This document shows, piece by piece, positions 18,255-28,300 of a stretch of 64,000 nucleotides of DNA (position 1 is the first letter of the stretch; the number at the start of each line of letters is the position of its first letter). Both the position numbers and the translations under genes were made by a program. The DNA comes from Aeromonas veronii. Its GTDB lineage: Bacteria > Pseudomonadota > Gammaproteobacteria > Enterobacterales > Aeromonadaceae. Location of the stretch: NCBI RefSeq assembly GCF_040215105.1, contig NZ_CP157875.1, positions 921,501 to 985,500 on the forward strand. Direction: 5' to 3'. Below the pieces are notes generated by a model. It searched no databases. It saw only the letters and a program-made list of their open reading frames with translations, and was not told the DNA's origin.

Positions 18255-19790
18255 ATGACGACGCAAAGCCATCAGGGGGACGATCAGAGCTCCCGACGTG
18301 GCTTCATCACCCTCTCGGTGATGTTGGCCACCATCATGCAGGCGCTGGACACCACCATCGCCAACGTAGCCCTGCCCCATATGCAGGGGGCCATGGGGGC
18401 AACCCAGGATCAGATATCCTGGGTGCTGACCTCCTACATAGTCGCGGCGGCCATCTTCATGCCGCTCACCGGTTTCATCTCGGCGCGGATAGGGCGCAAG
18501 AAGCTGTTCATGTGGTCGGTGGCGGGTTTCACCGTCGCCTCCATGCTGTGCGGGGCGGCCCAGAGCCTGGATCAGATCGTGCTGTTCCGCCTGTTGCAGG
18601 GGATCTTCGGCGCCAGTCTGGTGCCCCTCTCCCAGGCGGTCCTGCTCGATACCTATCCGCCGGAGAAACATGGCTCCGCCATGGCGCTCTGGGGGATCGG
18701 TGTCATGGTCGGTCCCATTCTGGGGCCGTCGCTCGGGGGCTGGCTCACCGAGTATTACAACTGGCGCTGGGTGTTCTACATCAACCTGCCGTTTGGCCTG
18801 CTGGCCTGGTTCGGTCTCGCCGCCTTCATCGAGGAGACCAAGATAGATGCGAGCCGCCGTTTCGATCTGCTGGGCTTTGCCCTGCTCAGCATCGGCATCG
18901 GGGCGTTGCAGATGGCCCTTGACCGGGGGGAATCCCAGAACTGGTTTGCGAGCCCCGAGATAGTCATCGAGACCATCATGACGGTGATGGCGTTCTATCT
19001 GTTCGTGGTGCACATCTTCACCCACAAGCATCCCTACATAGAGCCGGCCCTGTTCCGGGATCGCAACTTCAGCGTCGGGCTGGTGTTCATCTTCATCGTC
19101 GGCATCATTCTGCTGGCGACCATGACGCTGCTGCCCCCCTTCATGCAGGGGTTGATGGGCTATCCGGTCATCGACGTGGGTTATCTGCTCGCCCCGCGGG
19201 GGGTTGGTACCATGTTCGCCATGATGCTGGTGGGCCGTCTCTCCGGCCGGGTGGATGTGCGTTATCTCATCCTGCTTGGGCTGCTCCTCACCAGCTTCTC
19301 CATGTGGGAGATGACCCTGTTCAACACCGACACCAGCAGCTGGGACATAGTGCGAACCGGCATAGTGCAGGGGCTGGGGCTCGGCTTCATCTTCGTGCCG
19401 CTCTCCACCGTCACCTTCGCCACCCTGTCTCCCCGTTTCCGCAATGAGGGAACGGCGCTGTTCAGCCTGGTGCGCAACATCGGCAGCAGTATCGGCATCT
19501 CCGTGGTCATCGCCTATCTGGCCCAGCGCACCCAGATGAACCACGAGGTATTCGCCTCCTACATCAACCCGTTCAACATGGCGCTGCATCAGAGCGGGGA
19601 GATCGCCAAGCTGGATACGGTCAAGGGACTGGTGGAGATGAACGGGGTCGTGACCCGTCAGGCCAGCCTGCTCGCCTATCTGCAGGACTTCCGGCTGATG
19701 ATGTGGGTGACCCTGTGTGCCATTCCGCTGGTGCTGCTGCTCAAGGCGCCCAAGCCCGGGGCCGAAAAGCAGGAGATGATCCTGGAATAA
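18255..19790 (+). CDS. emrB: EmrB/QacA-type DHA2 multidrug transporter
   Basis: A 511-residue MFS protein with about 14 membrane helices. DHA2 motifs are visible: LDTTIANVALPHMQG in helix 1, ISARIGRKKLFMW in the 2-3 loop, and GPILGPSLGGWLTEYYNWRW (motif C) in helix 5. Paired with the EmrA-like adaptor and MarR regulator, it should export hydrophobic or uncoupler-like compounds; the actual substrate is not shown by sequence. A strong terminator follows. Confidence 0.92.
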   Translation: MTTQSHQGDDQSSRRGFITLSVMLATIMQALDTTIANVALPHMQGAMGATQDQISWVLTSYIVAAAIFMPLTGFISARIGRKKLFMWSVAGFTVASMLCGAAQSLDQIVLFRLLQGIFGASLVPLSQAVLLDTYPPEKHGSAMALWGIGVMVGPILGPSLGGWLTEYYNWRWVFYINLPFGLLAWFGLAAFIEETKIDASRRFDLLGFALLSIGIGALQMALDRGESQNWFASPEIVIETIMTVMAFYLFVVHIFTHKHPYIEPALFRDRNFSVGLVFIFIVGIILLATMTLLPPFMQGLMGYPVIDVGYLLAPRGVGTMFAMMLVGRLSGRVDVRYLILLGLLLTSFSMWEMTLFNTDTSSWDIVRTGIVQGLGLGFIFVPLSTVTFATLSPRFRNEGTALFSLVRNIGSSIGISVVIAYLAQRTQMNHEVFASYINPFNMALHQSGEIAKLDTVKGLVEMNGVVTRQASLLAYLQDFRLMMWVTLCAIPLVLLLKAPKPGAEKQEMILE

Positions 19791-19832
19791 GGGGCCAGGC
19801 TTTGCCCAGCCTTGCTTTGCAGGGAACAGTAA

Positions 19833-19866
19833 AAAAAGAGGGATGGCCTTGGCCACCCCTCTTTTT
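19833..19866. terminator. Terminator between emrB-like gene and pepE
   Basis: The hairpin AGAGGGATGGCC / GGCCACCCCTCT with a TT loop has A and T runs on its sides. It is placed between convergent genes. Confidence 0.85.
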
Positions 19867-19909
19867 ATGGGTGATTCACCGGGGCGTGCCGGGCGAGTTG
19901 ACCGCCGGG

Positions 19910-20650
19910 TCACACCTTGGGGGTGAAGGGGGTCAGTGTGGCCAGGGGAGTGGCGTCCATGAACTCCTGGGGGGTCTCCCCGTGTTTGAAGATCTTGAAG
20001 CCCTCACCGCGGGCGCTCCAGTACTCGATGGTGTCGCCGCTGGTCTCACCGCTAATCTGCAGCAGGCTGGCTTCGCGCAGGGCCACCACGTGCTCGCTCG
20101 GGTTGATGGCACAGAACTCGGCGAGGCGCTCGTCCCGGGTCTCCCCCATGTGGCCGCTGATGCTGGCATCCAGATAGTGGGGGTTGATCTGCTGGGGGAA
20201 GAGGCCGAGGGCCGGCAGCACGGCGGCGTTGCACACCGGCATGTCGTTGGTGGTGCGGATGCTCGGGGTCGCCACGTTGCAACCGGCGCTCCAGCCCACA
20301 TAGGGCACGCCGCGCTCGCGCACCGCGCGCTGGATGGGCACCACCAGACCGTACTCGTGCAGTTTCTGGTTCAGACGCCAGGTGTTGCCACCGCTGATGA
20401 AGATGGCGTCGGCCTGCTGGATGGCATCCACGGGATCGTCGAAGTGGTGAATGCTGATGGCTTCCACCCCCAGGCTCTCGGTGAGCTCATTGGCGCGGGC
20501 ATCCCAGTCGCTGCGGATCACCGCATAGGGGATGAGCAGGATGCGCTTGACCTGTTTGCGGGCGAGCACGTTTTGCACCCGCTCGCGGGCCCAGCCGAGC
20601 AGGCCCGGGAATTCGGTGGCTTTACCATTGCTCAGAAGAAGCAGTTCCAT
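19910..20650 (-). CDS. pepE: Alpha-aspartyl dipeptidase (peptidase E)
   Basis: A 246-residue cytoplasmic serine peptidase of family S51 that cleaves Asp-X dipeptides. The nucleophile elbow is YVGWSAGCNVA. The sequences ISGGNTWRL and INPHYLDASI are conserved in PepE, the latter carrying a catalytic histidine. The start at 20650 gives the family N-terminus MELLLLSNG; 24 upstream codons are rejected. It lies alone between the emr-like operon and the ttr locus. Confidence 0.93.
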   Translation of the reverse strand: MELLLLSNGKATEFPGLLGWARERVQNVLARKQVKRILLIPYAVIRSDWDARANELTESLGVEAISIHHFDDPVDAIQQADAIFISGGNTWRLNQKLHEYGLVVPIQRAVRERGVPYVGWSAGCNVATPSIRTTNDMPVCNAAVLPALGLFPQQINPHYLDASISGHMGETRDERLAEFCAINPSEHVVALREASLLQISGETSGDTIEYWSARGEGFKIFKHGETPQEFMDATPLATLTPFTPKV

Positions 20651-20799
20651 AATGACTCCTCGATGACGAAAAGGCGCAGGGCCTGGGCCCTGATATAAGG
20701 CAGAGAGGCACTCTACCCCCATCGGGAGGGGAAGTGTGTGATCTTATCGCGCTTTGTGTCCGCTTATTGACTGCCCGGTCAGTTTTTCGCCGCTCCGGG

Positions 20800-21399
20800 T
20801 CAGCTGACATCCGCGTAGAGCCGCATCAGCTCGGCCATGGAATCCACCTCCAGCCGCTTCATCAGGCTGGCGCGGCACACCTCCACGGTCCGTACCGAGA
20901 TGCAGAGCTCGCTCGCTATCTGCTGGTTCTTCTGACCCCTGGCGATGAGTTGCAGCAGCTGGTGTTCGCGAGGGGTGAGGCGCTGGTAGGCGCAGAGGTG
21001 GGCAAGGCGTCTCGCCGCCACCTCGCTGGCCTGCCAGGCGTGCTCGATGGCCGCCAGCAGGGGGGCGAGCTGCACCGGTTTTTGCAGGAAGTCGACCGCC
21101 CCCTGCTTGAGGGACGCCACCGCCAGGGGCACATCCCCGTGGCCGGTGAGAAACAGGATGGCGATGGGGCTCTGGGCCGCGTTGAGCCGCTGCTGCACCT
21201 CGGGGCCGGAGAGCCCAGGCATGCGGCAATCCAGGATGAGGCAGGCGGGTTGGCGCACGTCCACCTCGGCAAGGAAGCGCGCACCATCGTCAAAGCAGAT
21301 CGGCGCGAAGTCGCAGCCCTCCAGCATAAAGCGCAGGGCGTCGAGCACCCCCTGATCGTCATCGACCAGGTAGAGGGGGAGGCGGGATGGGGATGGCAT
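20800..21399 (-). CDS. ttrR: Tetrathionate response regulator TtrR
   Basis: A 199-residue FixJ-type regulator. The receiver domain has acidic residues DDD near 13-15, phospho-acceptor Asp57 (LILDCRMPG), Thr in LFLTGHGD and Lys in FLQKP. The LuxR-type helix-turn-helix is LTPREHQLLQLIARG plus IASELCISVRTVEV. It begins one base after the ttrS stop, so the two are translationally close. With TtrS it should activate ttrBCA when tetrathionate is present and oxygen absent. Confidence 0.92.
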   Translation of the reverse strand: MPSPSRLPLYLVDDDQGVLDALRFMLEGCDFAPICFDDGARFLAEVDVRQPACLILDCRMPGLSGPEVQQRLNAAQSPIAILFLTGHGDVPLAVASLKQGAVDFLQKPVQLAPLLAAIEHAWQASEVAARRLAHLCAYQRLTPREHQLLQLIARGQKNQQIASELCISVRTVEVCRASLMKRLEVDSMAELMRLYADVS

Positions 21400-21400
21400 A

Positions 21401-23293
21401 TCAGTTCCTTGTGCGGGGTGGGGGCACGGTCATGGGGGCGGGCAGCAATACCTGGGCGAGGCAGCCACGGGGGCTCAGGTTGCTCAAGGTGAGCCGACCG
21501 CGATGGCATTCGACCACATCCCGGCAGATGGCGAGGCCAAGCCCCATGCCATCGGCCTTGCTGCTGTAAAACGGCTGTTGCCACTGCTCTTCGGGCGTGG
21601 CGAGGCCGGGGCCGTTGTCCCGCACCTCGAGGCGCAGTCGTTCCCCCTCGAAGGCGACAAGCAACGCAACCCCGGGGGCCTCTCCTGTCAACTCGGGGCG
21701 GGCTTGCGCCGCGCTCTCGGCGCCGTTCTTGACCAGGTTCACCAGCAACTGCTCCATGCCGGTTGCATCCAGCTGCAGCAATCTGGGCTCTCCCTGCCAG
21801 CTCAGGGAGAGGGCGACCCCGAGGGGGGCCAGCAGCTGCTCCAGCAGGGGGCGTAACTGTTCCACCAGGACCTGCAGATCCGTGGGGGCGGGCTGGTGGG
21901 GCTGCTTCTGCCAGCGGGATCTCAGCCGTCCTATGGTCTGGCTGATGCGCTGGGTCTGCTGGCCAATCTGCTCAAGGGCCTGGGTCAGGGGGAGGGTCAG
22001 AGCGTGCTCCTGCTCCTGTCTGGCGAGGCGCAGCAGGGCGCCCTGGCTGTAGCTGGCGATGGCGGTCAGGGGCTGATTGATCTCGTGGGCCATGGTGGCG
22101 CCGAGTTCACCGAGCTGGGCCAGGCGGCGCGCCTGCTCGAGCTGGTGCACCTTGTCATCGAGCTGGCGGCCCTGCTCGTCGAGCCGCTGGCGGGCACGGT
22201 TCAAGCGGCGCTGGCTGCGGTTGAACAGGTGTTGCAGCAGCAGGTGGTGGCCGCCGAGCAGCAGCAGCATGAGCAGGGCCCCCCAGCCCCACTGCTGATG
22301 CTGGCGCAGCCAGTGCCAGGCTCCCTGCCACCAGGGGGTCTGCAGGGGGTGGCGATCCAGATCCCTGAGCAAGCGATCGATGGCGAGCGGGCTGGCGGGC
22401 ACAGTCCAGCCCGCGGAGTCGGCGGCGCGGGCGGCCTCGCTCTGTGCAGGCAGGGCGAACAGGGCGCGGGTGACCGCCAGCGCGAGCTCGGGGGCGGCCC
22501 GCGCCGTGCTCGCCATGGACCAGTTGGGATAGAGCCGGGTCGAGCTTTGGCAGCCAAAGTCCGCAGGGGCCTTGTTGTCCAGTACCCGAAAATCCTGCCC
22601 ATCGATGCGGCCCTCCCGCACCATGCGCTCGAGCTGGCAGACCGGCACGATGGCGGCGGCCACGGCCTCGCGCTGCAATTGGGTGATCAAGCTGTCCAGC
22701 GGGAATCCGGTGAAATTTATCTCTGAGAAGAACTCATCTATCCGCACACCCTGCTGATGGGCCTCGAAACGGTAGGCGAGATAACCACCGAAGGCCTCTT
22801 TTGATACGGCCGCCACCTTCTCGCCCTTGAGATCCCGCCAGTAGCGGTAGGGGGCGTCGGAGCGCACCACCAGGGCGGCGCCGATGACCAGGTTGTCTCC
22901 GCCGTGGGGGCTCTTCAGCGTGGCGAGCCAGGCCAGCGGATACTGGCGCGACAGGCTGACCAGCTGGCCCGGGTTGGTGATGACAAAATCGAGCCGCTCG
23001 TCGGCGATGGCCTCTGCCAGGGGGGTGAGAGCGAGGGGGGCGAGTTCGAACCGTCGGCCCGGTATGGATTGAGCGAGCCAGTCCAGCAGCGGTTGCCACT
23101 GCCGGCGCGAGTGTTCCTCACCCCGGGTCGCCAGCACCCCGATCCGCACCGGCTCGGCGGCCTGAGTTGGCGTGGCAGGTGCGGTGGCTGCCAGGGCCTG
23201 TGTTGTCAGGGCCAGCATGGCCATCAGCCAAAGCAGACCCATCAGGATGCGCTTCTGGCCGCGGGGGATAAGGGAGATCGGGGAGTCAGGCAT
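21401..23293 (-). CDS. ttrS: Tetrathionate sensor histidine kinase TtrS
   Basis: A 630-residue kinase. It has an N-terminal signal/anchor (about 16-36) and a periplasmic PhnD-like binding domain (about 47-300, with RIGVLATRG and DFVITNPGQ). A second membrane helix lies near 336-356, followed by a coiled coil. The HisKA box is GATMAHEINQPLTA with His403, and the ATPase domain carries LVKNGAESA and VRDNGPGLA. This order is that of Salmonella TtrS, which senses tetrathionate in the periplasm. It is divergent from ttrBCA. Confidence 0.93.
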   Translation of the reverse strand: MPDSPISLIPRGQKRILMGLLWLMAMLALTTQALAATAPATPTQAAEPVRIGVLATRGEEHSRRQWQPLLDWLAQSIPGRRFELAPLALTPLAEAIADERLDFVITNPGQLVSLSRQYPLAWLATLKSPHGGDNLVIGAALVVRSDAPYRYWRDLKGEKVAAVSKEAFGGYLAYRFEAHQQGVRIDEFFSEINFTGFPLDSLITQLQREAVAAAIVPVCQLERMVREGRIDGQDFRVLDNKAPADFGCQSSTRLYPNWSMASTARAAPELALAVTRALFALPAQSEAARAADSAGWTVPASPLAIDRLLRDLDRHPLQTPWWQGAWHWLRQHQQWGWGALLMLLLLGGHHLLLQHLFNRSQRRLNRARQRLDEQGRQLDDKVHQLEQARRLAQLGELGATMAHEINQPLTAIASYSQGALLRLARQEQEHALTLPLTQALEQIGQQTQRISQTIGRLRSRWQKQPHQPAPTDLQVLVEQLRPLLEQLLAPLGVALSLSWQGEPRLLQLDATGMEQLLVNLVKNGAESAAQARPELTGEAPGVALLVAFEGERLRLEVRDNGPGLATPEEQWQQPFYSSKADGMGLGLAICRDVVECHRGRLTLSNLSPRGCLAQVLLPAPMTVPPPRTRN

Positions 23294-23398
23294 GGGCGGC
23301 AGTCTATCATCGCGAGTATCGCCTGGGGCCGCTCAACCGTCTTGCCGGGCGCGCAATGGGGGGCCCGTCACAGTTCTGCCAGAGGCCAGCCGCTTTTC

Positions 23399-23412
23399 TT
23401 GCGCTGGATCAA
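23399..23412. promoter_or_regulatory. Candidate FNR-type site upstream of ttrB
   Basis: TTGCG-N4-ATCAA has a perfect right half and a degenerate left half compared with TTGAT-N4-ATCAA. It lies 111 bases before ttrB. Anaerobic control of ttr genes is known in Salmonella, so the site is plausible but unproven. Confidence 0.4.
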
Positions 23413-23426
23413 GGGGGACCTCGCTA

Positions 23427-23440
23427 TGTGGAAAACCACA
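23427..23440. promoter_or_regulatory. Inverted repeat, candidate TtrR operator
   Basis: The arms TGTGG and CCACA are perfect around AAAA. The element sits 14 bases after the FNR-like site in the ttrS-ttrB gap. Assignment to TtrR rests on position and symmetry. Confidence 0.4.
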
Positions 23441-23522
23441 ATAGAGACGGATTTTTCTGCCGGGGACAATGGCCTCATCCCCATGCTTGCCTCGTTTGGC
23501 AAGCCAGCAGAAGGAAGCGTCC

Positions 23523-24293
23523 ATGGAGCCCAGCAAGCGCCGATTGTTATCCGGCATCGCCGCCATCACAGCCGGTGCGGCCCTGATCCCCGTTACCCAG
23601 GTTCATGCCCAGAGCGCCCGACCGGCCATCGGTCGCGGCGATCCCGGCAAGCGTTACGGCATGTTGATCGATTTGCGCCGCTGTGTCGGCTGCCAGGCCT
23701 GCACCGTGGCCTGCACCATGGAGAACCAGCCCCCCCTCGGCCAGTTTCGCACCACGGTCAGCCAGTACGAGGTGAGCGACGTGGCAGCCCTGGAGTCCCC
23801 CGCCTCTCTGTTCATGTTGCCAAGGCTCTGCAATCACTGCGCCGAGCCCGCCTGTCTCGATGTCTGTCCCACCGGGGCCACCTTCCAGCGAGCCGACGGC
23901 ATCGTCGTGGTCAACAACGACTGGTGCGTCGCCTGCGGCTACTGCGTGCAGGCCTGCCCCTACGACGCCCGCTTCATCAACCATGAGACCCACGCCGCCG
24001 ACAAGTGCACCTTCTGCGCCCACCGGCTGGAGGCGGGTCTGTTGCCCGCCTGCGTGGAGAGTTGCGTCGGCGAGGCGCGCATCATCGGGGACTTGAACGA
24101 TCCGGGCAGCCAGATCAGCCGTTTGCTGCGCGAGCATGAATCCGCCCTCAAGGTGCTCAAACCCGAGGCCCATACCCAGCCGCGGGTCTTCTACCTCGGC
24201 ATGGACGAGGCCTTCGTCAGCAAGGTCGACGGCAACCCGGCCCTGCGTACCCTGCTGACCGACGATGGCAAGGAGATAGCCCATGACCATTAA
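23523..24293 (+). CDS. ttrB: Tetrathionate reductase iron-sulfur subunit TtrB
   Basis: A 256-residue periplasmic electron-transfer subunit. Four cysteine clusters for four [4Fe-4S] centres are visible: CVGCQACTVAC, CNHCAEPACLDVC, CVACGYCVQAC and CTFCAHRLEAGLLPAC. The Tat signal is SKRRLL followed by a hydrophobic run and a VHAQ cleavage area; aligned to the consensus it has Lys in place of the first Arg, as known for Salmonella TtrB. It passes electrons from TtrC to TtrA. The stop overlaps the ttrC start by 11 bases. Confidence 0.95.
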   Translation: MEPSKRRLLSGIAAITAGAALIPVTQVHAQSARPAIGRGDPGKRYGMLIDLRRCVGCQACTVACTMENQPPLGQFRTTVSQYEVSDVAALESPASLFMLPRLCNHCAEPACLDVCPTGATFQRADGIVVVNNDWCVACGYCVQACPYDARFINHETHAADKCTFCAHRLEAGLLPACVESCVGEARIIGDLNDPGSQISRLLREHESALKVLKPEAHTQPRVFYLGMDEAFVSKVDGNPALRTLLTDDGKEIAHDH

Positions 24294-25395
24294 CGAACTG
24301 CTGGCCCCGGATCAGCCCATCACCTGGCTGCCCTGGGCGGTGCAATATTTCTTCTTGATTGGCCTCGCCTACGGGGCTCTCTGGCTGGGGGCGTTTGAGC
24401 GGTGGCGCAAGGCACCGGATGCCCGGCTGCAGACCCTGGCCGCCGTGCTGATGATGGGGGCGGGGCTGGTGGCTCCCATCGCCCTGACCGCCGATCTGCA
24501 CCAGCCGGCACGGGCCTGGCATTTCTACGCCCAGACCCGCTTCAGCTCCATCATGTGGTACGGCGCCTATCTGCTGCCCCTGTTCAGCCTGCTCAGCATG
24601 GTGCTGGGCTGGCTGCTGCTAAGACCGGCGCTGGCGGGGCGGAGTCTGGGGGATGACGCCATCGCCCGTCTCGCCCGGCAGCTCTGCCTGGGCACCTGGT
24701 CAGGGGATCGTTGGCTCAGGCCACTCTCCCTGCTGGCAGCCCTGAGCGGCCTCAGCATCGCGCTCTACACCGGCCTTGAAACCATGGCAGTCGCGGCGCG
24801 CCCGCTCTGGCACACCCCCTGGCTGCCCTGGCTGCTGATCATCAGCGCCCTGCTGGGAGCCCAGGGGGCCCTGCTGCTGCTCAACCGGTTGCTGGCGGGC
24901 TGGCGCGGGCAGACCGAGGCAACGCTGCTGCGCCAAAGCCGCTGGACCCTGGCCCTGCTCGCCCTCTCCCTGCTGGGTTGGGCCCTGTTTGGCGGCGCGT
25001 CGGCGGCGGAAGCTCAAGCCCTCTATCAGCTCGACCCCAGCTGGCGCCTGGCGGCCCGCTGGCTGCTGCTGACCCTGGTGCTGCTCGGCGCCCTGATGCT
25101 GGTGGGAAGGGGCTCTCACCGAGCGCAACCCTGGCGGCTGTGGGGGCTGGCCCTGCTTGTCTTGCACCTGGTCTGGGGGCTGCGCTGGCTGGTGCTCATC
25201 CAGGGGCAGCTCGCCCCCAAATACGGAGCCGGGGTCTATCTCTACCACATCGACTGGGGCCCGCAGGGGATGCTCGGGATCCTCGGCACCTTCGGCCTGT
25301 TGCTGGCCCTGCTGGTGGCCCTCTCCGAGCTGGTCCACCCCTCTCTTTCGCCCACCACTGACACCACTTCTCCATCCGCACGCGAGGCACACTAG
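24283..25395 (+). CDS. ttrC: Tetrathionate reductase membrane subunit TtrC
   Basis: A 370-residue NrfD/PsrC-type integral membrane protein with about nine helices, the first near residues 19-37 (VQYFFLIGLAYGALWLGAF). It should oxidise quinol and anchor TtrAB at the periplasmic face. The motif region LTADLHQPARAWHFY is typical of the family. It is a little longer than the Salmonella protein. The gene overlaps ttrB and abuts ttrA exactly (stop TAG, then ATG), indicating tight translational coupling. Confidence 0.93.
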   Translation: MTINELLAPDQPITWLPWAVQYFFLIGLAYGALWLGAFERWRKAPDARLQTLAAVLMMGAGLVAPIALTADLHQPARAWHFYAQTRFSSIMWYGAYLLPLFSLLSMVLGWLLLRPALAGRSLGDDAIARLARQLCLGTWSGDRWLRPLSLLAALSGLSIALYTGLETMAVAARPLWHTPWLPWLLIISALLGAQGALLLLNRLLAGWRGQTEATLLRQSRWTLALLALSLLGWALFGGASAAEAQALYQLDPSWRLAARWLLLTLVLLGALMLVGRGSHRAQPWRLWGLALLVLHLVWGLRWLVLIQGQLAPKYGAGVYLYHIDWGPQGMLGILGTFGLLLALLVALSELVHPSLSPTTDTTSPSAREAH

Positions 25396-28300
25396 ATGGA
25401 TCACAGCAAACGCAAGTTTCTCAAGGGCGCCGCCATCGCCGGGGGCACAGGGCTCTTCGTGGCCGGATACAGCGAGACCATAGAGCAGGTGGCAAAGGGG
25501 GTGAGCACCGGCAGTGCGGGCAAGCCGACCCGGGATCCCATCCACGGCAACTCCCTCCCGGTGGAGTTCAGGGTCGATGAGCGAGGGGAGCTGCACCCCA
25601 ACCCGGACCAGCGCCTCGCCAACACCATGTGCCTGGGCTGCTGGACCCTGTGCGGGGTGCGGGCTCGCATCGACAACGAGAGCGACAAGATAGTGCGCAT
25701 CGTCGGCAACCCCTATCACCCGCTCTCCGCCCGCCATCACATCGATTTCCAGACGCCCATCAAACAGGGGCTGCTTGGCACAAGCGGCTATCAGGAAGGG
25801 GGGCTGGAGGGACGCTCCACCGCCTGTGCCCGGGGTAATGCCATGCTCGAACAACTCGACAGCCCGCACCGGGTTACCCGCTGCCTCAAGCGGGTGGGGC
25901 CCCGTGGCAGCGGTCGCTGGCAGAGCATCCCCTTCGAGCAGCTGGTGACCGAGGTGGTGGAGGGGGGCGATCTGTTCGGCGAGGGGAAGGTGGAGGGGCT
26001 GAGGGCCATCCGCCACCTCGACGCGTCGCTGGATCCCTTGAACCCGGAATACGGCCCCAGGGCGAACCAGCTGCTGGTGAGCAATGCCTCGGACGAGGGG
26101 CGGGATCACTTCATCAAGCGCTTCACCTTCAACAGTTTCGGCACCCGCAACTTCGCGAACCACGGCGCCTACTGCGGCCTGTCGTTCCGGGTTGGCGCCG
26201 GCGCCCTGCTGGACGATCTGGAGAAGAACGCCCACCTCAAGCCGGATTGGGACGAGAGCGACTTCCTGCTGTTCATGGGCACCTCGCCCCAGCAGTCCGG
26301 CAACCCCTTCAAGCGCCAGTCCCGCCAGCTGGCGGCGAACCGGGCGCGGGCGGACAAGCCCTTCTCCTACGTGGTGGTGGCGCCGAGCCTGCCCAATACG
26401 GTCAACATGCCGTCCGCCCCCGCCAACCGCTGGTTGCCCATCAGGCCCGCCACCGACTCGGCCCTGGCGATGGCCATGCTGCGCTGGATCATCGACAACC
26501 AGCGCTACGCCGAGGCGTTCCTGGCGGCCCCCAACGTCGAGGCCGCCGAGCGGGCCGGTTATCGCGGCTTTTGCAACGCCAGCCATCTGGTTATCAGCGA
26601 TGAATCCCACCCCCGCTTCGGCCAGATGCTGCGCTCAAGCGATCTCGGCTTGCCCTTTGAGGGGGAAGCCTATGGGGAGGGGGACGCCGTGCTGGTGATC
26701 GATGGGGGCAGCGGTGCCCTGCTGCCTGCGGGCCAGTGCGAGCGGGCCAGCCTCTGGGTGGATCGCCGCATACTGGCGCCAAGCGGTGAGCTGGTGGTCA
26801 AGAGCAGCTTCCAGCTGCTGGCCGAATCGTGCCGTGAATATAGCCTCGAGCAATACAGCGCCGAGTGCGCCGTGCCGGTGAACGACATCGTCGAGCTGGC
26901 GCGGGAGTTCACCAGCCACGGTACCCGGGCGGCCGTGGTCTCCCACGGCGGCACCATGAGCGCCAACGGCTTCTACTCGGCCTGGGCCATCATGATGCTC
27001 AACGCCATGATAGGAAACCTCAACGCCCGGGGCGGCGCCGTGGCGAGCGGCGGCAAGTTCGATCCCTTCGGCGCCGGGCCGCGCTACGACCTGGCGAGCT
27101 TCCCGGGCATGGTGAAACCCGCAGGGGTCTTTCTTTCCCGCTCCAAGTTCCCCTACGAGAAAACTTCTGAATATCGCCGCAAGCGGGAGGCGGGGCAGAA
27201 CCCCTATCCGGCCCGGGAGCCCTGGTTCCCCATCTCGGGGCCCCTGCTCGGCGAGCACCTGACCGCGGCGGTGAACGGCTATCCCTATCGGCTCAAGGCC
27301 TGGATCAACCACATGGGCAACCCCCTCTACGGTCAGGCCGGGCTTGCCAAGGCCATCGGGGAAGAGCTCAAGGATCCCAAGGTGCTGCCGCTCTTCGTCA
27401 GCATCGACAGCTTCATCAACGAATCCTCGGCACTGTCGGACTACATAGTGCCGGACACCCTCACCTACGAGTCCTGGGGCTGGGCCACCGCCTGGCACGG
27501 TGTCATGACCAAGGTCTCCACCGGGCGCTGGCCCGTGGTGGAACCGCGCGTCGCCAAGACCGCCGAGGGGGATCCGGTCTGCATGGAGTCCTTCCTGATC
27601 GCGGTGGCCAAGCGTCTGGCGCTGCCGGGCTTTGGCGAGAGGGCGGTCAAGGGGGCGGATGGCAAGTTGCACGGCCTGAACCGGGCGGCGGACTTCTCCC
27701 TCTATGGCGCGGCGAACGTGGCCTACCTCGGCCAGCCGGTGCCCGCCATAGGCCCCGAAGATCTCGCCTGGTCCGGGGTGGAGCGGATCCTGCCGGTGCT
27801 GAACGCCACCCTGAGCCAGGAAGAGGCGGGCCGCGCCGCCTATCTCTTCGCCCGGGGCGGGCGCTTCGAACCCGTCGCCAAGGGGCGGGATGCATCGGGT
27901 CAGCCGAGCAAGCGCTGGCCCAAGCCCCTGATGCTCTGGAACCCCGAGGTGGGCAGCCGTCGCCACAGCCAGAGTGGCCAGTTCTTGAGCGGCACCCCGC
28001 GCTTCTTCCGTCCCCAGCTGGCGGATGGCACGTCGCTCAATGAGGCGTTCAAGCCGACTCAGTGGCCCCTGCTGCTCACCAGTTACAAGTCTCACACCAT
28101 GAGCTCCATGAGCATTGGTTCGGATCGCCTGCGCCAGGTACATCCCAGCAACCGGGTGCGACTCAACGAGCAGACGGCGGCGCGCCTCGGCATCGAGAGC
28201 GGGGACAGGGTGCGGGTCAGCACCCCGGATGGCAGCGTGATTGGGCTGGCCGAGTGCGTGGCCGGGGTGCAGGCGGATGCCATCGCCATCGAACACGGCT

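Noticed and set aside
18195..19913. A 572-codon open frame antisense to the emrB-like gene
   Set aside because: Its composition mirrors the opposite strand and it has no membrane or enzyme motif.
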